Positions 35,947 to 41,781 of a stretch of 41,781 nt of DNA are shown piece after piece. The stretch lies in assembly GCA_003160635.1 (NCBI GenBank), contig PMLV01000183.1, positions 1-41,781 on the forward strand, written 5' to 3'. Position 1 is the first letter of the stretch. The number at the start of each line of letters is the position of its first letter. This stretch comes from Acidimicrobiaceae bacterium. Its GTDB lineage: Bacteria; Actinomycetota; Acidimicrobiia; Acidimicrobiales; RAAP-2. The notes beneath the pieces were generated by a model, which was not told the DNA's origin, made no database searches, and saw nothing but the letters and a program-made list of their open reading frames with translations. The position numbers and the translations under genes are program-made.

Positions 35947-37068
35947 ATGGGTGGAACTGCCGAAACTCTGGTGATCGGGGCTTCGGCCGCTGGTCTGGCG
36001 ACTGCGGCTGAGATTCAAAGGCGGGGCCGGGAGTTCGAGATCGTAGAAGCCGAGGACGTCGTTGCGGCATCGTGGCGCCGACACTACGACCGTCTACATC
36101 TGCACACCCCGAAGGGCTTCTCGGCATTGCCCGGCCTGCCAATGCCCAAGAGTTGGCCGCGTTATCCCGCTCGGGATCAGGTTGTCGAGTACCTGGAGCT
36201 CTACCAGGAGCACTTCGCCCTCCGGCCGCACTTCGGTGAGACAGTGCAACGAGTGGAGCGGGTGGACGGGACGTGGGAAACGACTACGAGCAAGGGGACT
36301 TGGCGGTTCGCCAACGTGGTGATCGCAACAGGGCGCGCGAGAGTCCCGGTGCGCCCGGCATGGCCGGGAATGGATCAGTACCGAGGTGACCTTCTCCATT
36401 CGAGCCAGTACCGCAATGGAGACCCATGGAAAGGTCGGCCCGTTCTCGTGGTCGGTTTTGGGAACTCGGCGTGCGAACAGGCGTTGGATCTCGTCGAACG
36501 CGGAGCCGTGGTCCATCTCGCCGTGCGTTCACCGGTCAACGTCTTACCTCGTGACATCTTCGGCGTAGTGCCGGTGTTGCCTCTCGGGATCGTGATGCGG
36601 CGTCTACCGACGCGCGTCGCAGACGCGTTGGCTTGGCCGATGGTCCGGAGCACGGTCGGCGATGTGACGAAGGTGGGCCTGAAGAAGCTGCCGTACGGGC
36701 CGAATACCCAAATGGCCCGCGACCACCATGTTCCCCTGCTTGACATCGGCACCATGGATCAGATCAAACAAGGCCGCATCGCCGTCCACGGGGATCTTGA
36801 CCGTTTCACCGAGGACGGTGTCGTCTTCTCGAATGGCTCACAGGTCACCCTTGACGCCGTGGTCCTGGCCACCGGATACCGAGCCTCCATCGGAGACCTC
36901 CTCGTCGGCTGGGAAGCCGTCTGTGACAGCTCGGGGACGCCGACGGTATCCGGAGCACCCACAGCGCTCGGGGGCCTCTACTTCTGCGGGATGTACGTCT
37001 CGCCCGCAGGGATGCTTCGTGAGATCGGCATCGAGGCAACACGAATTGCGACGCACATCAACAGGTAA
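35947..37068 (+). CDS. Flavin-containing monooxygenase-like NAD(P)/FAD oxidoreductase
   Basis: A two-dinucleotide-fold flavoenzyme of the YUCCA/CzcO/FMO type. The 373 residues have the FAD motif GASAAGLA (11-18), the FMO-type signature YRGDLLHSSQYRNG, the NADPH motif VVGFGNSACEQ, and the C-terminal ATGYRAS. The catalysed oxygenation (N, S or Baeyer-Villiger) is not determinable. Signature residues are intact, so it looks active. The ATG at 35947 is preceded directly by AGGAG. The gene interrupts the normal rsmG-parA neighbourhood and is flanked by two gene-poor spacers, each containing a parS, which suggests it was inserted here. Confidence 0.88.
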   Translation: MGGTAETLVIGASAAGLATAAEIQRRGREFEIVEAEDVVAASWRRHYDRLHLHTPKGFSALPGLPMPKSWPRYPARDQVVEYLELYQEHFALRPHFGETVQRVERVDGTWETTTSKGTWRFANVVIATGRARVPVRPAWPGMDQYRGDLLHSSQYRNGDPWKGRPVLVVGFGNSACEQALDLVERGAVVHLAVRSPVNVLPRDIFGVVPVLPLGIVMRRLPTRVADALAWPMVRSTVGDVTKVGLKKLPYGPNTQMARDHHVPLLDIGTMDQIKQGRIAVHGDLDRFTEDGVVFSNGSQVTLDAVVLATGYRASIGDLLVGWEAVCDSSGTPTVSGAPTALGGLYFCGMYVSPAGMLREIGIEATRIATHINR

Positions 37069-37848
37069 TCCGTCCTTGGCGGCTCGGACAGGGGGCCGGC
37101 GCCACCCCAGCGCTGTAACCGATTCACAGGGGTCAGGCCACGGCCTGCCGGGAGCGGTATCCTCGACGTGTCGAACCAGGGCAGTCCAGAGGCACGACTG
37201 CGCTTATAGATAGACGATCCGAGGACGCCGTCCCCTCCATTCTACACTTCGAGTGGCTGGGCAGCTGGACAAGTAGGCGGGCGAACTCGACCCGCAGAGA
37301 GATCTGTTGGAGTCGCCCGTTCAATCGGCGAATATCTCGCTGATCGCCTGGTGCAGTGGTGAGGGTGTCTCCCCGGATCCGCAGATGGGGATATTCGACT
37401 CTGTCCCCCTGGTCGTCGCTACCCCATCAGGGTGCCTCGGCCAGGAGTCGAATGGCCTGCCACGAAGCGAGCAAGGCTAAGTGGAATGTGAAATGGTTCG
37501 TCGGCCAGTTCGTCGGACGATAAGTGGTTTCGAACCGGAGGGCCTTTTCAGGACCCGGATAGCCAGCGTGAGATGGCCCACAGAGGTCACCCGTTCCTTC
37601 TGGGCGTTACGTACCTGGGCGGGGTTGCTCTATCTGGCGGCAGGCCAGGTCTTCGCTCGTGGCGAGTGCAATTCGAAAAGGACATGGAGAGAAGAATCAC
37701 GTCCTGAGCACCAAGGAGAAGACAATCACCGCCACCAACGGCTATGTAGAGCCAATGTTTCACGTGAAACATCCGGCGAGTCTTGACCTGGGGATGGTGG
37801 GCAGGCCAGGATAGGCGGTGTGGTACGGCGAATTGACGAGACTGCTTA
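37069..37848. other. 780-bp gene-poor spacer before parA
   Basis: I see no supportable protein gene on either strand; the short frames have no family resemblance. It contains the perfect parS (37756-37771), a small hairpin CAGGC/GCCTG at 37134-37147 behind the flavoprotein gene, and a 13-bp motif TGTCCCCCTGGTC (37402-37414) that recurs at 35868-35880 near the first parS. It may be decayed DNA or a ParB-loading zone. Confidence 0.6.
37756..37771. other. parS: parS site 2 (perfect consensus)
   Basis: TGTTTCACGTGAAACA matches the bacterial parS consensus at all 16 positions. It lies 77 bp upstream of the parA start, so ParB bound here could nucleate the origin-proximal partition complex and also affect the parAB promoter. 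Confidence 0.95.
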
Positions 37849-39234
37849 ATGCGGATCCGTCGTAGGGACAGGGGTGAGCCCACCCCGCCACCCCCGGCTG
37901 TTGAGCCGGCGGAACCCCCCAGCCAAGCGACGGACGATCTCCGGTTGGACGCCGTTCCGCCAATGCGTCCGGTCGATCACGATCCGGCGGCTGTGCTCCC
38001 AGTCGATCCGAGCCCCCCTCCATTTGATCAAGCCCTTCTCCAATCGGCCACTCCGCCGGACATCGCAGAGGCGCCGCCGCCGGTCGCCCCCGCTTCTCCA
38101 CCGCCTACCCCGCCGGCATTTGAGGCGTTCACTCCGATCGAGCCCACGCCTCCCGCCCCTGTCGTCGAGCCTCCAGCGGCGTACGAGGCGCCCGAGCCGG
38201 TTTACGAGGCGCCCGAGCCGGCGTACGAGGCAGCCGAGCCGGCGTACGAGGCGCCAGCTGTTGTCACGGTGACAGAGTCCTATGCAGTCGTCGAGGAAGT
38301 CGTGGTGACACCGGTGGATCTACCGGTGGAGCCCAAGCATGCCAAGGAGCCCATACCGCCTCCCGCTGAGGTTGCTGCGGTGCCGCAGATGAGAACGCCA
38401 AGTATTCGGGCCGAGGCCGACGGTCTCCTTGATGGTGCACGCCCGGCTCCGAGGGAGCTCCCACGCGTGATCGCCATCGCCAACCAGAAGGGCGGGGTCG
38501 GTAAGACGACGACCACGGTGAACCTTGGGGCAGCCCTCGCTGAGATGGGCTACCGGGTTCTCGTCATAGATCTCGATCCTCAGGGAAATGCGACCACGGG
38601 CCTGGGTATTGACGCTCGGAACTTTGAACTTTCCATGTACGACGTAATTATGCGAGATCAGTCGTTGGAAGACTGCATCGAGCCCACCAGCGTAAAGAAT
38701 CTCTTTGTGGCGCCGGCAACGATCGATCTGGCGGGAATCGAGATCGAGCTGGTCCCGGCGTTCAGCCGGGAGATGAAATTGAAGCGGGCGATCGACACCG
38801 TGGTGGACGATTTCGACTTCATCCTCATCGACTGCCCTCCCTCTCTCGGGCTCATAACGGTGAACGGCCTCGCCGCCGCCGGGGAGGTCATGGTGCCGAT
38901 CCAGTGCGAGTACTACGCCCTCGAGGGGCTCAGCCAGCTCCTTCGCAATGTGAACCTCGTGTCGTCGAATCTCAACGAGTCGCTCGAGGTGACGACGATC
39001 GTTCTGACCATGTTCGATGCACGGACCCGGCTTTCCATTGATGTGGCCAACGAGGTCCGCCTTCATTTTGCCGATCGCGTTTGTAAGAGCGTCATACCGC
39101 GTACAGTCCGGCTGTCCGAGGCACCTTCTTTCGGTCAGCCCATCACCGTGTTCGATCCGACCTCACGTGGGGCTGTGGCCTACCGTGAACTGGCCCAGGA
39201 GGTGAGCAATGGCGCGCCGCAGCGGACTCGGTAA
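37849..39234 (+). CDS. parA: Chromosome partitioning ATPase ParA/Soj with long N-terminal extension
   Basis: The deviant Walker ATPase that moves the origin with ParB-parS. The ATPase core starts at about residue 206 (RVIAIANQKGGVGKTTTTVN, Walker A including the signature Lys) and continues with DLDPQGNATTGLG and the DCPPSLGLIT Walker B region to the C-terminus. The first roughly 205 residues are an unusual Pro/Glu/Ala-rich disordered region with a seven-residue repeat YEAPEPx. Most ParA proteins have only a few residues before the core. A start near residue 181 (MRTPSIRAEADG) is the alternative; the long open in-frame stretch and biased composition argue for translation from 37849. parB overlaps by 26 bp. 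Confidence 0.93.
   Translation: MRIRRRDRGEPTPPPPAVEPAEPPSQATDDLRLDAVPPMRPVDHDPAAVLPVDPSPPPFDQALLQSATPPDIAEAPPPVAPASPPPTPPAFEAFTPIEPTPPAPVVEPPAAYEAPEPVYEAPEPAYEAAEPAYEAPAVVTVTESYAVVEEVVVTPVDLPVEPKHAKEPIPPPAEVAAVPQMRTPSIRAEADGLLDGARPAPRELPRVIAIANQKGGVGKTTTTVNLGAALAEMGYRVLVIDLDPQGNATTGLGIDARNFELSMYDVIMRDQSLEDCIEPTSVKNLFVAPATIDLAGIEIELVPAFSREMKLKRAIDTVVDDFDFILIDCPPSLGLITVNGLAAAGEVMVPIQCEYYALEGLSQLLRNVNLVSSNLNESLEVTTIVLTMFDARTRLSIDVANEVRLHFADRVCKSVIPRTVRLSEAPSFGQPITVFDPTSRGAVAYRELAQEVSNGAPQRTR
38182..38256 (+). repeat. 21-bp tandem repeat in the parA extension
   Basis: Three full 21-bp copies starting at 38182, 38203 and 38224, plus a partial fourth from 38245, encode YEAPEPV, YEAPEPA, YEAAEPA and YEAPA. 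Copies 1 and 2 differ only at the end, copy 3 by a few bases, so expansion by slippage is recent. Copy number may vary among strains. Confidence 0.9.
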
Positions 39235-40162
39235 GGGCCTGAGCGCCCTGATTCCATCTGAAGCGACGGGGGAGATGGACTCGGCCCTCAGGGTGGTGCC
39301 CATCTCGCACATCAAGCCGAACGCCTTTCAGCCCCGGAGCCACTTCGACGAGGAGTCAATGTCGTCATTGGCTGCTTCCATCAGGGAAGTGGGACTTCTC
39401 CAGCCGGTCTTGGTGCGCGAGGTCGAAGGTGAGAGCGAGAGCTACGAACTGATTGCCGGAGAGCGCCGCTGGCGCGCCGCCCGCCGGGCTGGTCTTCAGA
39501 CCATCCCCGTCCTGGTGCAACCGGATACGGGCGATGTCACGAGCCTCGAGCAAGCTCTGGTGGAGAACCTCCACCGGGAAGACCTCAACGCGTTGGAGGA
39601 AGCGGGGGCCTACCAACAGCTCATCGACGAATTCGGCTTGACTCACGAGCAGGTGGCGACCCGGATGGGTAAGGGTCGGGCCACGGTGACCAACACGCTC
39701 CGTTTGCTACAGCTCCCAGCGGGCGCACAACGGGCGTTGGCGGAGCGCACGATCTCCGCTGGCCATGCCCGCGCATTGTTGGGGACGCCCGACCGCACGC
39801 TGCAGGAGAAGCTGGTTGAGCAGATCACGTCAGAAGGCTTGACGGTCCGAGCCGTCGAGGAGATCGTGCGTGGTGGAGCTCCGGTTATGACTCCCGAGCC
39901 GGTGTACGAGCAAATTCCCGAGGAATCGGACGAGGAGACTGGTACGACCGCTGTTCCTACCGGATTGGGGGTGCGCCGGCCGCCTCCAAAGAAGCTGCCC
40001 GAACCTGGTGTTTTGGAGTTGGAGGACCTTCTCTCCACGTACTTGAACACACGAGTGAAGGTCGATATTCAGAATCGACGAGGGCGGTTGGTGGTCGAGT
40101 TCGCCACGCTCGAGGACTTGGAACGTATCTATAGGGCGATGGTTGGTGACGGGGCTGCCTAG
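39209..40162 (+). CDS. parB: Chromosome partitioning protein ParB
   Basis: The CTP-dependent clamp that binds parS and slides to form the partition complex. The 317 residues begin with the ParA-stimulating basic tip (RRSGLGKGLSALIP), then the CTP-binding domain with GERRWR (84-89) and ENLHREDLN (119-127), the helix-turn-helix LTHEQVATRMGKGRATVTNT, and a C-terminal dimerisation segment. All core motifs are intact. ATG 39209 follows AGGAGG at seven bases and overlaps parA, so the two are coupled. The stop at 40162 is immediately followed by a cluster of DnaA-box-like sites. Confidence 0.97.
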   Translation: MARRSGLGKGLSALIPSEATGEMDSALRVVPISHIKPNAFQPRSHFDEESMSSLAASIREVGLLQPVLVREVEGESESYELIAGERRWRAARRAGLQTIPVLVQPDTGDVTSLEQALVENLHREDLNALEEAGAYQQLIDEFGLTHEQVATRMGKGRATVTNTLRLLQLPAGAQRALAERTISAGHARALLGTPDRTLQEKLVEQITSEGLTVRAVEEIVRGGAPVMTPEPVYEQIPEESDEETGTTAVPTGLGVRRPPPKKLPEPGVLELEDLLSTYLNTRVKVDIQNRRGRLVVEFATLEDLERIYRAMVGDGAA

Positions 40163-40228
40163 TTATTCACAGAACTGTCAAGTCACCGTTCAGCTTCATC
40201 CACAACGTCATGCACAGGTTGTGGATTG
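40163..40228. promoter_or_regulatory. Cluster of three DnaA-box-like 9-mers behind parB
   Basis: TTATTCACA (40163-40171, one mismatch to TTATCCACA), TCATCCACA (40196-40204, one mismatch) and TGTGGATTG on the other strand (40220-40228, two mismatches). They lie in the 116-bp convergent spacer between parB and the cwlM-like gene, where no promoter is needed. TCATCCACA and TGTGGATTG also occur in the dnaA-dnaN spacer. Confidence 0.5.
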
Positions 40229-40278
40229 TTGCCAAGCGTTCATCTCCGGGTGAGGTTGGTCACGCAACAATCACCCAG

Positions 40279-41253
40279 TTAGTCCCAGGAAGCGTCCGCC
40301 CATTTGCCCAGGGCAGTGGAGAGGGCCGCGGCCAGAAGCGCGGCCCGTTCCACCACCAAACTGGCCGGACCCAGCTCGACCAGGACCGATGGCATGCGAG
40401 TTTCACGCAAGATCGGGAGCGACATGCCGTGGGCCCCCCCGTCCTGTATCCCCAGGATGCCGGGGACGATCTCCTGGATCAGTTCGGCCAAGAGCCGACC
40501 GCCCTGGGACTCGTCGTGGGTGCCGGCCCAGTATGAGGTGTGACATTCGGCGCGCGTCGGGTTCAGTCGGAGGCCGAGAAAGACGTCAACGTCAAGGTCG
40601 TTGGCTTGCTGCGCTTGCGTCGAGTCATCGGGATGGTGCAGGTCGGTGACCTGAGTGCCACCGAGAACGAGCCGACGTCGGAGAGCCCCGGTGACGCTGC
40701 TCAGGCCGCCTTGTTCGCCGATGGCGACGTGGCGGCCGGTGAGTGTCGGTGGGGCGTGACGCAACTGGGCCCGGGCGCGGACGGAGGAGATGAGCTCGGC
40801 CTCCACGTGACGGCTCTCGAGCCGGATGAGCTCGCGGAGAGTGGCGCCGCCGGCAATGCCGTCGACGGGAAGCCCGACGTTGCGCTGGAACTCGGCCAGG
40901 GCTCGTGAGGTGCGGTCGCCGAAGATTCCATCGACTCGGCCCGTATCGAAGCCCAGCGTGCTCAGTCGTTGCTGGAGGTCGACGACATCGTCGCCCCGCA
41001 ACATGGGTGTCCGCCGATAGAGGAAGCGGTCACCGATGCGAAAACCGGCCTCGACCAGGGTGCTCCACGTCTGGGGGCCGCAGACGCCATCGACCCGGAG
41101 TCCTCGCAGATGTTGAAATGCCTCAACGGCTGCTCGCGTCCCGTCTCCGAAGACTCCGTCAGCGTCGATGAGCGCGCCACTATGAAGAATGCCGGACAGC
41201 CGACGTTGCACATCAGAAACAGCCGCCCCCTCGTCTCCGAGGGAGAGGGGCAG
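40279..41253 (-). CDS. cwlM: CwlM-like protein: two peptidoglycan-binding repeats plus degenerate amidase_3 domain
   Basis: Homologue of mycobacterial CwlM, which is a PknB substrate that stimulates MurA rather than a working amidase. Two peptidoglycan-binding repeats are visible (DADGVFGDGTRAAVEAFQHL and VDGIFGDRTSRALAEFQRNV), then a domain of N-acetylmuramoyl-L-alanine amidase type. There the zinc ligands are lost: the first His site reads GEQGG, the second reads LRLN where active enzymes have SIHAN; only the C-terminal Glu (VLVELGP) remains. No ATG, GTG or TTG lies at the family-expected N-terminus; CTG at 41253, 2 bp after the trxA stop, is the best fit, GTG 41211 would cut the first repeat. 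Position between trxA and parB matches mycobacteria. Confidence 0.8.
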   Translation of the reverse strand: MPLSLGDEGAAVSDVQRRLSGILHSGALIDADGVFGDGTRAAVEAFQHLRGLRVDGVCGPQTWSTLVEAGFRIGDRFLYRRTPMLRGDDVVDLQQRLSTLGFDTGRVDGIFGDRTSRALAEFQRNVGLPVDGIAGGATLRELIRLESRHVEAELISSVRARAQLRHAPPTLTGRHVAIGEQGGLSSVTGALRRRLVLGGTQVTDLHHPDDSTQAQQANDLDVDVFLGLRLNPTRAECHTSYWAGTHDESQGGRLLAELIQEIVPGILGIQDGGAHGMSLPILRETRMPSVLVELGPASLVVERAALLAAALSTALGKWADASWD

Positions 41254-41255
41254 AC

Positions 41256-41582
41256 CTACAGGTACGCCGCGATCTCCTGGAGCAACTGACCCTTCGGCTT
41301 TGCCCCGATCAGGCGAACTTCCGGCTGCCCGTCCTTGAACAGGATCAACGTCGGGATGCTCATCACGTCGAATCTGCGCGTCACCTCGAGGTTGTCGTCG
41401 ATATTCAGTTTCCCGATCTGGATCTTGCCGGCCTGCTCCTCGGCGATTTCCTCCAGAACCGGTGAAATCATTTTGCACGGGCCACACCACTCGGCCCAGA
41501 AGTCCACCAGTACGGGAACGTCCGAACTCTTGACATGCTCGTCAAAGGTAGCGTCGCTCAGGGTCACAATCTTCTCACTCAT
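41256..41582 (-). CDS. trxA: Thioredoxin
   Basis: The small dithiol carrier reduced by TrxB. The 108 residues contain the active-site WCGPC (W32-C36) and the cis-Pro loop SIPTLILF, and have the usual thioredoxin length. The ATG at 41582 has a purine-rich AAGGAGAA-like site upstream. It is downstream of trxB by 65 bp and abuts the cwlM-like gene. Confidence 0.97.
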   Translation of the reverse strand: MSEKIVTLSDATFDEHVKSSDVPVLVDFWAEWCGPCKMISPVLEEIAEEQAGKIQIGKLNIDDNLEVTRRFDVMSIPTLILFKDGQPEVRLIGAKPKGQLLQEIAAYL

Positions 41583-41647
41583 GCGTTCTCCTTGTCACAA
41601 TCGTGTAACGCCAGGGGTGCCGATTCTGTTCCTGCAGGGTGTAGCCG

Positions 41648-41781
<134 letters not shown>

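Noticed and set aside
37133-37324. Short minus-strand frame in the spacer before parA
   Set aside because: No domain, no ribosome site, no neighbour logic.
37481-37883. Small frames over the perfect parS (translations with FHVKH or NVSRET)
   Set aside because: These peptides are just the parS palindrome read in different frames; no other coding evidence.

Overview
The window is GC-rich chromosomal DNA from an actinobacterium and spans the replication-origin neighbourhood. Three gene strings support this. The first is dnaA-dnaN-recF-dciA-gyrB-gyrA. The second is rpmH-rnpA-yidD-yidC-jag-rsmG followed by parA-parB. The third is the actinobacterial growth-control cluster crgA / trpG / pknB-pbpA-pstP-fhaB-fhaA / tRNA-Leu. 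CrgA, an FHA/PP2C/PASTA-kinase cluster and a CwlM-like protein beside trxA/trxB are typical of Actinomycetota. A deep-branching class such as Acidimicrobiia is my inference from the divergent sequences and could not be tested here.

Layout. 1-2.0 kb: end of a thiolase, then crgA (-) and trpG/pabA (+). 2.0-8.4 kb (-): PASTA kinase, class B penicillin-binding protein, PP2C phosphatase and two FHA proteins, without the rodA and pknA genes found in the mycobacterial version. 8.5-9.1 kb: tRNA-Leu(CAG), a crotonase fragment and a terminator-like hairpin. 9.1-23 kb: an accessory block between tRNA-Leu and gyrA. It holds a stand-alone 5'-3' exonuclease, a TIGR03085-type protein, a menaquinone-type trio (MenJ-like reductase, MenG methyltransferase, UbiA-like membrane protein), an SRPBCC protein, RNase D, an acyl-CoA synthetase / aldo-keto reductase / tandem-domain dCTP deaminase operon, a D-aminoacylase-type amidohydrolase, signal peptidase I and a RodZ-like protein. 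23-31.8 kb (-): gyrA, gyrB, dciA, recF, dnaN, dnaA, with the presumed oriC between dnaN and dnaA. 32.1-35.7 kb (+): rpmH through rsmG. 35.7-40.2 kb: two parS sites flanking a flavin monooxygenase-like gene, then parA and parB. 40.2-41.8 kb (-): a degenerate amidase-like CwlM homologue, trxA and the end of trxB.

How it works together. Replication initiation (DnaA, DciA, DnaN, gyrase), segregation (ParA, ParB, parS), membrane-protein insertion (YidC, YidD) and growth control (PknB, PstP, FHA proteins, CrgA, RodZ, CwlM) all sit around one origin. Most genes point away from the dnaA-dnaN spacer, so they are read in the direction of the replication forks.

Most is conserved chromosomal core, and I found no CRISPR array, insertion sequence or defence island. 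The most notable signals are: a 13-bp inverted repeat carrying two opposed DnaA boxes upstream of the dCTP deaminase gene; a second DnaA-box-like cluster behind parB; a ParA with a Pro/Glu-rich N-terminal extension of about 200 residues; a CwlM-like protein that has lost zinc ligands and lacks an obvious start codon; loss of rodA/pknA together with an inverted position of the kinase cluster; and the MenJ-MenG-UbiA-like trio.
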